A DNA stretch of 64,000 nt, taken from assembly GCA_047975765.1 (NCBI GenBank), contig JBKEEF010000012.1, positions 124,001 to 188,000 of the forward strand. The letters run 5' to 3'. The stretch is from JAQWBS01 sp047975765 (GTDB taxonomy: Bacteria; Pseudomonadota; Alphaproteobacteria; RF32; CAG-239). Numbering within the stretch: position 1 is the first letter of the stretch; every line of letters begins with the position of its first letter. A program made the position numbers and the translations under genes. The notes beneath the pieces were generated by a model. It ran no database searches, had not been told where the DNA came from, and saw nothing but the letters and a program-made list of their open reading frames with translations. Of the stretch, positions 26,771 to 34,323 are shown piece by piece.

Positions 26771-26881
26771 GCTTTCTCAAACAAGTTGCTCAAGCATCTA
26801 CCCCTCTCACCCCTTGCCTTCGGCAAGCGTTCGTGGATGTCGAATTCAAACTCCCTTCGGAAGTTCATACCTCAGATAAAA

Positions 26882-26926
26882 CACCATAACAAAAACCCTC
26901 CTTTGCGGAGGGTTTTTGTTATGGTG
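26882..26926 (-). terminator. Perfect 20-bp inverted repeat; tRNA-Thr terminator
   Basis: The arms 26882-26901 and 26907-26926 are perfectly complementary with a 5-base loop. On the minus strand the 5' arm includes the tRNA CACCA end. The inner CCTCC/GGAGG stem followed by a U-run is a normal intrinsic terminator; the full 20-bp stem is unusually long and would sequester the CCA end. Confidence 0.8.
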
Positions 26927-26997
26927 CCGACTGAGAGACTCGAACTCCCGACCCACTGATTACAAATCAGTAGCTCTACCAACTGAGCTAAGTCGGC
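26922..26997 (-). tRNA. tRNA-Thr (anticodon TGT)
   Basis: A 76-nt cloverleaf. The acceptor stem GCCGACT pairs with AGTCGGC, the D arm reads AGCTCAGTTGGTAGAGC, the anticodon stem-loop is CTGATTTGTAATCAG with anticodon TGT, and the T arm contains GTTCGAGTC. The CCA end is encoded. It reads ACA and other ACN threonine codons. Confidence 0.97.
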
Positions 26998-27162
26998 TCT
27001 GATGGATAGACTTATATATAAAACTTTTTTCCTTGTCAACACAAAAAATGCAAAAATTTTCAAGAAAATTATTTTTTTTACTTTTTTCGATTTTTTTATC
27101 AAAACAAACATAATTTTAACTCTTTTTACTTAAGCTCTTCTTGTTACATGAAAGGAAGTCAA

Positions 27163-27945
27163 ATGAAAAAATATGGTGTAAAATTTTGGTCAAGAAACAT
27201 TCTGGACACCCCTGAAATTATTGAAGATATTTCTAGAAAAACAAAAGAAGGTATTTTTGATTTTGTTGAAATATTTGCATACAAAGACACCTTTGAGAGA
27301 ACAGCTCAAAAGCTTTATCCTCTTTTTAAAGACGTTCATGTAAATATTCATGCTTCTCATGGAAGCTTCGGCTTCAATACAGCACTTAAAGAAAACTTCA
27401 TTGAAAATCAAAAGCAGTTTAATGAGGCTCAAAAATTTGCTGACTTATTTAAATCCGAAATAATCGTCACTCATCCTGGTTATGAGGGAAATGAAAGCTT
27501 ACTAGAAGAAACAATCAGACAATTCAATCTTTTCAAGGATAATCGCTTGACGGTTGAAAATCTTCCTCATGTTTCTGATAATAATGATAAATATTCTTTT
27601 TTTCAAGGTTCTTCGCCTGAAAGTATTTCAGCAATTATGTCTGAAACAAAATGTAAGTTTTGTCTGGATTTTTCTCATGCAATTTGTGCCGCCAACTCTC
27701 TTAAAATTGAACCTTTTGAAATTCTAAAAAACTTTGAAAATCTCTCTCCAAATGTTTATCACATTTGCGACGGAACATTTGAAAAAAAGTACGACGAACA
27801 CTTACACATTGGTGCAGGCGACTATCCTTTAAAAAGCATCATTGAAAACTATTCTGCTAAAAATGCGATGCTCACACTTGAAACAGGTGTTTATCCTTCT
27901 GTTCCAGATTGGGAAGACGATATTCGTAAACTAAAAGATTTTTAG
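27163..27945 (+). CDS. TIM-barrel protein, paralogue of the 24942-25730 gene
   Basis: 260 residues from the ATG at 27163, which has AAAGGAAG before it and matches the paralogue N-terminus (MKKYGVKFWS versus MKSFGVKLWS). Shared motifs are VNIHASHGSFGF, IIVTHPGYEG, TVENLPH, CKFCLDFSHAICAANS, and LTLETG near the end. The two proteins are clearly homologous along their length but diverged, so the duplication is not recent. The metal-binding acidic and histidine residues are kept in both. The last 74 bp overlap the convergent membrane-protein gene. Confidence 0.82.
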   Translation: MKKYGVKFWSRNILDTPEIIEDISRKTKEGIFDFVEIFAYKDTFERTAQKLYPLFKDVHVNIHASHGSFGFNTALKENFIENQKQFNEAQKFADLFKSEIIVTHPGYEGNESLLEETIRQFNLFKDNRLTVENLPHVSDNNDKYSFFQGSSPESISAIMSETKCKFCLDFSHAICAANSLKIEPFEILKNFENLSPNVYHICDGTFEKKYDEHLHIGAGDYPLKSIIENYSAKNAMLTLETGVYPSVPDWEDDIRKLKDF

Positions 27946-28288
27946 GTTTTTCTTGCTTAAGCTCATATAAGCCTTGAAAATACATTTGGCTAAATGCTAG
28001 AAAAACATAGATTAAAAGCCAACCTAAACTTATGAGAATAATCTCTATTTTCCGTGGAATCCGATTGCCTATTTCAAAAAACTTTTTGAATTGTCTTCCT
28101 CCAATATAGAGATACAAGAGCAAAACACACCCTGCCCAAGTATAGAACAAAGTTTCTCGGGTCATCCCAAAATGATCTACATTTTTATAGTAATAGATGC
28201 TAAACATTTGAAACGCATAAAAACTCAACCAGAATATGATGAATATAAATGTAACAAAATGTCTTACAAATTTTATTATTTTTCTCAT
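27872..28288 (-). CDS. Small integral membrane protein downstream of ftsI
   Basis: 138 residues with three predicted transmembrane helices (about 8-32, 45-65 and 80-103). An AGGAG ribosome site lies before the ATG, 20 bp after the ftsI stop, so it is probably co-transcribed with the division genes. It stands where murE would follow in a full dcw cluster and is not murE. The 3' end overlaps the TIM-barrel gene in antisense by 74 bp. No family recognised. Confidence 0.6.
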   Translation of the reverse strand: MRKIIKFVRHFVTFIFIIFWLSFYAFQMFSIYYYKNVDHFGMTRETLFYTWAGCVLLLYLYIGGRQFKKFFEIGNRIPRKIEIILISLGWLLIYVFLAFSQMYFQGLYELKQEKPKNLLVYEYRLPNLEQKDKHLFQV

Positions 28289-28308
28289 AATAAAATCTCC
28301 TATAGTTC

Positions 28309-30063
28309 TTAATAACTTGCTTCAATTATCCTTGTTTTTCTAACTTCGTCCAAGTCATAATTAGCTTTTATATTGAGTTGTGGTGCAATTGCAGCAATAA
28401 TATCTCTTGTTGTTGGAACTGTATTCCAACCAGATGTTACAAACCCCCAAGTTTCTTTAAGAGGTTTCGGTTCGTCCAACATCACATAAAGTGCATATTT
28501 AGGATCAGATGCTGGGAAGGTTGATACAAAGGTTGTCATCACTTTTTTATCAACGTATTTTCCATTGGTCAATTTATTTGCTGTTCCTGTTTTTCCAGCA
28601 ACCTCATATCCCACAATGTTTGCTCTTTTACCAGAACCATCAATTACAACATTTCTCAAAAGTTGACGCATATTTTTTGATGTTGCTTTTGAAACAACAC
28701 GATATCCTTCTTCTTTATGATCTTTTTTGACAACAGAAGGATAATTATATACCCCACCATTCACAATTGAAGAAAATGCTGTGATGATATGAAGTGGTGT
28801 CACAGAAATTCCATAACCATAAGCAACGGTTGCCATAGTATCTTCTTGCCATCTTTTTGGAACCATTGGAACTGCTTTTTCAGCAACATCAACGTCAATA
28901 GCTTCAAAAAAACCAAGCTTTTGCAAGAAATTCTTTTGTTCTGTCTTACCAACTTTTAAGACCATCTGAACAGAACCAATATTTGAGGAATAAACCAAAA
29001 CTTCTTGAACAGAAAGCCATCTATTCTCTCCTCGGTAGTCTTTGATAATTGTGCTTCTTCCTAGTTTCAAAGGTTTAGTAGCATCAAATTTATCCGTCAT
29101 TTTGATTTTTCCACTCTCCAAACCAAGAGCCGTGTTAAAAACTTTGAAAACTGAACCAGGTTCATAAACACCCTTAGTTGCAAAACTGAACATCTCTTTT
29201 GCATCTGGGGAAATGTTTTTATTTGGATCAAAATCAGGGAGCGATACCATAGAAACAATTTCGCTGGTTTTCACATCCATCAAAATTGCCACACCACCAT
29301 TGGCTTTGAATTTTTCTACACCTTTCAAAAGTTCTTCACGAATCGTATATTGAACACCTGCATCAATTGTAAGCTGGAGGGGAATATCTGACTCAGTCAA
29401 ACGTTCATCAAGCTCCTTTTCAATTCCTGAAATACCTTCGTTATCAATATTCGTTTTTCCGATGATATGTGCAAATAAAGCTTCGTGAGGATAAATTCTT
29501 TTTTCGCCATTCTCAAAATCCAAACCAGGAATGCCTAAATTATTGACCTGAACTTGCTGAGATGGTGTTAAATTTCTTCTGAGATAAACAAAGGTTGACT
29601 TGCTTTTGAATTTTTTTAAAAGACTTTCATAACTCAAATCTGGGAAGACTTCATGCACGGACATCGCTGCATTTTCCACATCTATCATTTTTTTGGGATT
29701 TGCAAAAAGATTAACCGTTGGTAATGATGTTGCGATAATACTTCCATTTCTATCAACGATATCGGCTCGCTTAATTGGACTTTTGAAAACAGCCTGTAAA
29801 TTTTCTCCACTAGCTTCTCTTGTAACATAAGTATCTTTTCCAAGGTTACTCAATACACAAAGACTAAAAACTCGAATTGAAATGATGACGAAAGCTAAAC
29901 AAAATAAGGATACAGCCAGAATGACACGGTTTTTGCACATTCCCAGACTGTCTTTTTCAAACCCATAAGGCTTGAAACCTCTATTTCTATCTATCTTAAT
30001 TTCTTGTCCCAGTGTGTAAAAATCTTCTTTTCTACCCTTCTGAGAATACAGCTTCCTAATCAT
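28309..30063 (-). CDS. ftsI: Peptidoglycan D,D-transpeptidase FtsI (PBP3)
   Basis: 584 residues. A cytoplasmic N-terminus of about 45 residues leads to one membrane helix, a PBP dimerisation domain and the transpeptidase domain. The catalytic serine is in GSVFKVFN, SSNIG is the SxN motif, and KTGTANK is the KTG motif. FtsI cross-links septal peptidoglycan together with FtsW. It follows ftsL by 14 bp in the mraZ-rsmH-ftsL-ftsI order typical of the dcw cluster. Confidence 0.96.
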   Translation of the reverse strand: MIRKLYSQKGRKEDFYTLGQEIKIDRNRGFKPYGFEKDSLGMCKNRVILAVSLFCLAFVIISIRVFSLCVLSNLGKDTYVTREASGENLQAVFKSPIKRADIVDRNGSIIATSLPTVNLFANPKKMIDVENAAMSVHEVFPDLSYESLLKKFKSKSTFVYLRRNLTPSQQVQVNNLGIPGLDFENGEKRIYPHEALFAHIIGKTNIDNEGISGIEKELDERLTESDIPLQLTIDAGVQYTIREELLKGVEKFKANGGVAILMDVKTSEIVSMVSLPDFDPNKNISPDAKEMFSFATKGVYEPGSVFKVFNTALGLESGKIKMTDKFDATKPLKLGRSTIIKDYRGENRWLSVQEVLVYSSNIGSVQMVLKVGKTEQKNFLQKLGFFEAIDVDVAEKAVPMVPKRWQEDTMATVAYGYGISVTPLHIITAFSSIVNGGVYNYPSVVKKDHKEEGYRVVSKATSKNMRQLLRNVVIDGSGKRANIVGYEVAGKTGTANKLTNGKYVDKKVMTTFVSTFPASDPKYALYVMLDEPKPLKETWGFVTSGWNTVPTTRDIIAAIAPQLNIKANYDLDEVRKTRIIEASY

Positions 30064-30077
30064 GTAGTGCCTTTAAA

Positions 30078-30461
30078 CTATTGAACGTTAACCAAAACTT
30101 TTAAGTTTTTATTTTTCTCTGCATAATTGCCTATATTCTTTTGGGCAATCATACGTCGATTAGAATCGAAGTTTTCATACTCAAATGGTAACGCAGAATA
30201 GTTAATAATTTGTTCAGCCTTGACAGCATTTAGTGAAACGTGTTTCTCAGCAAGTTTTTTAAGACGGGAGGGAGAGTTTAAGTGGCTCCATTCAGCTTTG
30301 AGAACGTGAATGGTTTTGATATCATTTTGAATGTCACTATTGATACGATTCAATTCTTTTTCAAGAGCTTGAACCTGATTTTTCAGAATAAAAGTTCCAA
30401 AGGCAACCAAACAAGTGAGGGTTAACCAAAGTCCTAATGTCGCTGTTTTTGTTCCATTCAT
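30078..30461 (-). CDS. ftsL: Cell division protein FtsL
   Basis: 127 residues with one N-terminal membrane helix (about 8-25), then a leucine-zipper-like coiled coil (KNQVQALEKELNRINSDI) and the segment LKAEWSHLNSPSRLKKLAEKH, a common FtsL motif (EW..L..P.RL..LA). The remaining tail is not conserved. It acts with FtsB and FtsQ to activate FtsWI at the septum. Position between rsmH and ftsI is diagnostic. Confidence 0.9.
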   Translation of the reverse strand: MNGTKTATLGLWLTLTCLVAFGTFILKNQVQALEKELNRINSDIQNDIKTIHVLKAEWSHLNSPSRLKKLAEKHVSLNAVKAEQIINYSALPFEYENFDSNRRMIAQKNIGNYAEKNKNLKVLVNVQ

Positions 30462-30486
30462 CTCGCCTATCCTTCCTAGATTTGCG

Positions 30487-31401
30487 TTATTTTTTCACAG
30501 CAAAACGAAGTTTTGCCGAACGAGCCCTGCGATTATTTATCTCTTCATTCTTAGTCGGATGAATTACCTTAGAAACGTCCTTAAAATCTGTTTCAACATC
30601 ACTTTTAATTTCTGGCATATATCTCGAAACATTCGGATTTCTGCCTGCTTTTTCCTTGAAGAAATATTTTACAATTCTATCTTCCAAGGAATGAAAAGTC
30701 ACAACGACCAAACGTCCATCAGATTTGAGCAGTTTCGTAGCTGACTCAAGACCTCTTTCAAGTTCTCCGAGTTCATCATTCACTGCTATTCTCAAAGCTT
30801 GGAATGTTTTTGTTGCTGGATCAACGTCCTTTGTTTTCTTAACGACAGAGCGAATGATATCCGCAAGCTCAGTTGTGCTTTCAATTCTTTTTGTTTTTCT
30901 ATATTCGACAATTTTTTTTGAAATATGACGAGATTTAACCTCTTCACCATATTTATAGATGAGGTCAGCCAATTCTTTTTCTTCTAAATCATTGACTAAG
31001 TCTGCCGCAGAAAGTCCACTACAAGACATTCTCATATCCAAAGGTGCTTCTTTGGAAAACGAAAAACCTCTTTGTGCTTCATCAAGTTGCATAGAGGAAA
31101 CACCAATATCAAAAACGAAACCGTTGATTTCTCTATCAGCAAGTAAAACTTCTAAATCTCCAAATCTACCTTGAACAAATTCAAAGCGATTGCCATATTT
31201 TTCTTGAAGTTCTTTTGCTCTTGGCAAAACGTTAGGATCTCTATCAATGGAAATCACTTTGCAATCTGATGAATCAAGCAATGCTTGCGTATAGCCACCA
31301 TTCCCAAAAGTTGCATCAACATAAGTTTCGCCTTTTTGAGGCTTCATTGAGGACAAAACTTCATTCAACATAACTGGAATATGTTTTGGTGCTTGTGTCA
31401 T
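30487..31401 (-). CDS. rsmH: 16S rRNA (cytosine1402-N4)-methyltransferase RsmH
   Basis: 304 residues. HIPVMLNEVL at the N-terminus, VDATFGNGGYTQALL for SAM binding (about 27-41), VFDIGVSSMQLD and the C-terminal FHSLEDRIVK and NNRRARSAKLR blocks are all RsmH signatures. It adds the N4 methyl group to C1402 in the ribosomal P site. It begins directly at the mraZ stop codon. Confidence 0.97.
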   Translation of the reverse strand: MTQAPKHIPVMLNEVLSSMKPQKGETYVDATFGNGGYTQALLDSSDCKVISIDRDPNVLPRAKELQEKYGNRFEFVQGRFGDLEVLLADREINGFVFDIGVSSMQLDEAQRGFSFSKEAPLDMRMSCSGLSAADLVNDLEEKELADLIYKYGEEVKSRHISKKIVEYRKTKRIESTTELADIIRSVVKKTKDVDPATKTFQALRIAVNDELGELERGLESATKLLKSDGRLVVVTFHSLEDRIVKYFFKEKAGRNPNVSRYMPEIKSDVETDFKDVSKVIHPTKNEEINNRRARSAKLRFAVKK

Positions 31402-31863
31402 CTAATTCTCCCCACTTTTCAAAGTTGGGCGATTTTTAAGCACTGCTTCACGAATTCTTTGTTCTTCTTTTTCCCAGTTTTCCAAATTCCAAATTTGGAA
31501 TTTCTTGCCTTTACCGACAAAAACTGCTGTATCCATGATACCAGCATGTTTCATCAGTTTTTCGGTCAAAACCACACGACCTGTGCTATCAAATTGAAAA
31601 CGCTTCGCGTCACCAAAAATGATACTGGTTAGGTCGTCTTGTTCTTGAGAAAAGAAATCTAGGGAAGTTTCAATATCTGTTGCAAGTTTGTCTAGCAATT
31701 CTTCTGTACAACCTTCAATGCAAGGGGAAGTAAGACTACGATAACAAACAATTTCCGTTGACAATTCTTTAACGATTGCGCGGTAATCTGCAGGCAAAGA
31801 TACACGGCCTTTAGTGTCGACCTTATTAATAACTGTATCCATGAAGAGAAATGATTTTCTCAA
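31402..31863 (-). CDS. mraZ: Transcriptional regulator MraZ
   Basis: 153 residues. The protein has two SpoVT/AbrB-like halves, with NKVDTKGRVSLPADYR in the first and FDSTGRVVLTEKLMKHAG in the second. I chose the TTG at 31863 because AAGGGG lies seven bases before it; the in-frame ATG at 31842 has no ribosome site. MraZ represses or tunes the dcw promoter by binding direct repeats upstream, and such repeats are seen at 31901-31945. Confidence 0.93.
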   Translation of the reverse strand: MRKSFLFMDTVINKVDTKGRVSLPADYRAIVKELSTEIVCYRSLTSPCIEGCTEELLDKLATDIETSLDFFSQEQDDLTSIIFGDAKRFQFDSTGRVVLTEKLMKHAGIMDTAVFVGKGKKFQIWNLENWEKEEQRIREAVLKNRPTLKSGEN

Positions 31864-31900
31864 TTACCTGCCCCTTGTAACATTTTTTTAACATACCTAA

Positions 31901-31945
31901 TGGTATAACATGGGAAATTATGGTATGCAATGGGAAAATTTGGAA
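31901..31945 (-). promoter_or_regulatory. MraZ boxes and dcw promoter
   Basis: On the plus strand, TGG-type pentamers (TGGTA, TGGGA, TGGTA, TGGGA, TGGAA) recur exactly every 10 bp at 31901, 31911, 31921, 31931 and 31941. Reading toward mraZ, a -35 TTGCAT and a -10 TATACC 17 bp apart lie within the array. MraZ is known to bind TGGG-type repeats with 5-bp spacers in other bacteria. Five units is more than the three or so in E. coli. Confidence 0.8.
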
Positions 31946-32138
31946 TCTAATCTAAAATCCATGTATTTTCACCCCAAACAACAACATTTTGTGTTATATT
32001 TTTAATGAGCCACTAAATATAGAGTCAGCTTTCCAATATTTTTTTTAATTTTATTTTATAAGATGTGGATAAATCGAATCGGCAAAAATATTATGCTTTT
32101 TTAGCTATTTTTTATTTATTTTCACCTCATGAAACTTC

Positions 32139-32167
32139 TTGCATTTATTTCATGAAACGTTTAGTTT
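32139..32167 (+). promoter_or_regulatory. Probable rnpB promoter
   Basis: TTGCAT at 32139-32144 and TAGTTT at 32162-32167 are 17 bp apart, just before the RNA 5' end. A 9-base direct repeat TCATGAAAC flanks the -35 (32127-32135 and 32150-32158). Confidence 0.4.
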
Positions 32168-32174
32168 GTTTTTT

Positions 32175-32523
32175 AAGGTAATCGGATAGCTGCGCTTCGG
32201 CGAGGAAAGTCCGGACTTCATGGAAACATAATACCGGATAACGTCCGGCTGGGGAGACCCAAGGGAAAGTGCCACAGAAAATTACCGCCGACTATATGTC
32301 TGGTAAGGTTGAAAAGGTGGGGTAAGAGCCCACCGCGAATATGGTAACATGTTCGGTCAAGGTAAACCCTATTTGAAGCAAGACCAAGAACGGAAATAAA
32401 ACGGGGCGTTTCCAACCCGTCCAATAGGTAGGTCGCACCGAGCCAATATGGTGACATTTGGCCAAGATGAATAGCTATCGCTCTTAGCAATAAGAGTACA
32501 GAATCCGGCTTATAGATTACCTT
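32175..32523 (+). ncRNA. rnpB: RNase P RNA (type A)
   Basis: The P1 helix pairs AAGGTAATC (32175-32183) with GATTACCTT (32515-32523). The conserved core GAGGAAAGTCCGGAC, the GCCACAGAAA element and GAGCCCACCGCG follow in the right order. It is the catalytic RNA that matures tRNA 5' ends. The length of about 349 nt is normal for the bacterial type A form. Confidence 0.97.
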
Positions 32524-32534
32524 AAACAATACAC

Positions 32535-32563
32535 AAAAAAGGATGCCAAAAGCATCCTTTTTT
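32535..32563 (+). terminator. Intrinsic terminator of rnpB
   Basis: AAAAAAGGATGC (32535-32546) pairs with GCATCCTTTTTT (32552-32563) across a 5-base loop. Confidence 0.93.
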
Positions 32564-32711
32564 CATACCCATTCAATTTATAAAGGTATACTTTTTAAGA
32601 CTCTTCTTCTTTACGATATGAAAAGTCTAACTTTCGATTAAAATATTGATTAAATACATATTTGCGTTTAATATGCTCATAATTTATATAACCATGGATG
32701 AGAAAAGCGTT

Positions 32712-33569
32712 ATGATACAACAGAAAACAGTGAAAGAATTTAAAATTGACAACGGAATTGGGCTTCATTCCGGAAAAATTGCCAAGCTTCGTTTTCTCCC
32801 CGCAGAAGAAAATTCTGGGATTGTTTTCAGACGTATAGATTTAGCTGAAAAACCAGAAATCAAAGCCACTTTTGGCAATGTTGTTGATACAAAAAATTCT
32901 ACAAATTTAGGATTTGACGGCAAGATGTATGTTCGCACCATTGAACATCTGATGTGTGCGCTTTATATGTTTGGCATTGATAATGCAATTATCGAAATTG
33001 ATAATGAGGAAATGCCAATTTTTGATGGAAGTGCTTCAAAATTTATTGAAGTTTTCAAAAAACAAACGCTTGTTGAACAAAAAGCTCCTAAAAACCTTTT
33101 GAAAATCAAAAAAGAAATTTCTTTTACTGATGACAATGGCAATATTGTTTCCATAAAACCAAAAGAAACTGGTCTTAAAGTTAATTTTGAAATTATCTTC
33201 CCTTCTCCAATTGTTGGACATCAGATTTTTTCAGAAGAAATCAACCAAGATGTGTTTGAAAATGAAATTATGGATTCAAGAACTTTTTGCGAAAAATATC
33301 AAGTGGACTATTTACAATCTATCGGACTTGCTAAGGGCGGAAGTTTAGAAAATGCTGTTGTTTTGGACGGAGATAAAATTCTAAACCCTGGTGGACTTCG
33401 CCACGAAAAAGAATGTGTTAATCATAAAGTCTTGGATATCATTGGAGATTTATATACTTCAGGGCATCAAGTTGTTGGGGAAATTTCCGCTGCTAAGACT
33501 GGACATTTTCACACTAATCAGCTATTACATAAAGTGTTTGCTGACAAAAACAATTATGAAATCATTTAG
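32712..33569 (+). CDS. lpxC: UDP-3-O-acyl-N-acetylglucosamine deacetylase LpxC
   Basis: 285 residues from the ATG at 32712; the frame is open to 32646, but MIQQKTVKEF matches the family start. GIGLHSG (about 15-21), IEHLMCAL (zinc histidine), FDGSA, and NHKVLDIIGDL (second zinc histidine and the aspartate) are present, with GHFHTN near the end. LpxC does the committed zinc-dependent step of lipid A synthesis, so the cell has lipopolysaccharide. The usual neighbours ftsQ-ftsA-ftsZ are absent here; bamD and recN follow. Confidence 0.95.
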   Translation: MIQQKTVKEFKIDNGIGLHSGKIAKLRFLPAEENSGIVFRRIDLAEKPEIKATFGNVVDTKNSTNLGFDGKMYVRTIEHLMCALYMFGIDNAIIEIDNEEMPIFDGSASKFIEVFKKQTLVEQKAPKNLLKIKKEISFTDDNGNIVSIKPKETGLKVNFEIIFPSPIVGHQIFSEEINQDVFENEIMDSRTFCEKYQVDYLQSIGLAKGGSLENAVVLDGDKILNPGGLRHEKECVNHKVLDIIGDLYTSGHQVVGEISAAKTGHFHTNQLLHKVFADKNNYEII

Positions 33570-33578
33570 GATTATAGT

Positions 33579-34316
33579 ATGTCAAAATTTAGATTTATCT
33601 TCTCTGCTGCGTTGCTTTCTCTTTTTCTAGCTGGTTGTGCTGATAAAGTTGAACCTCAAAGAACAGCCGAACAACTGTATAAAACAGGTTACAAAGAACT
33701 TAAAAAAGACAAATATAAAGCGTCTGCAAAAACTTTTGAAAGACTTGAGTTAGAACACCCATATTCTAAATGGGCTGTGAAATCTAAATTGATGGGTGCT
33801 TATGCACATTATAAAGCAGAAGAATATGATGATGCGATTATGTCTTTAGACAGATTCATCAGATTCCACCCAGGAAACAAAGATGTTGCTTATGCCTATT
33901 ACCTCAAAGCAATTTGTTACTATGATCAAATCGACGTCATTGGCAAAAACCAAAAAGACACCAGAGAAGCTTTTGATGCTTTAAACCAAGTTATCCTTCG
34001 TTTCCCTAACACTGCCTATGCAAAAGATGCTGAAGGAAAGCTTAACCTTGCTCATAACTATCTAGCAGGACAAAATATGTATATCGGAAGATATTATTTG
34101 AATGAAAAACAATATCTTTCTGCACTCAACCGTTTTTCATCTGTTGTGAATGACTATCAAACAACAGCATATATTCAAGAAGCACTCTATCGCCAAATTG
34201 AAATTTACACAATCCTTGGCTTAGAAACAGAAGCAATCAGAAACTACAAAGTTTTGGAACATAACTATCCAACGTCAGAATGGACAAAGGCTGCTAAAAA
34301 AGTTTTGAAGGGCTAA
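33579..34316 (+). CDS. bamD: Outer-membrane assembly lipoprotein BamD
   Basis: 245 residues with a lipoprotein signal peptide ending in the lipobox LAGC (Cys about 20). The mature part has tetratricopeptide repeats (for example YKTGYKELKKDKYKASAKTF) as in BamD/ComL. It works with BamA in folding outer-membrane barrels. It is 9 bp after lpxC and 7 bp before recN, the common alphaproteobacterial order. Confidence 0.94.
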   Translation: MSKFRFIFSAALLSLFLAGCADKVEPQRTAEQLYKTGYKELKKDKYKASAKTFERLELEHPYSKWAVKSKLMGAYAHYKAEEYDDAIMSLDRFIRFHPGNKDVAYAYYLKAICYYDQIDVIGKNQKDTREAFDALNQVILRFPNTAYAKDAEGKLNLAHNYLAGQNMYIGRYYLNEKQYLSALNRFSSVVNDYQTTAYIQEALYRQIEIYTILGLETEAIRNYKVLEHNYPTSEWTKAAKKVLKG

Positions 34317-34323
34317 TAAACAC

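Noticed and set aside
26668..26868. A 66-codon minus-strand ORF between the repeat and tRNA-Thr
   Set aside because: It has no ribosome site, and its end falls in the duplicated tRNA flank. It reads like translated repeat DNA.
32218..32529. A 103-codon minus-strand ORF
   Set aside because: It is antisense to the RNase P RNA and has no coding signature.
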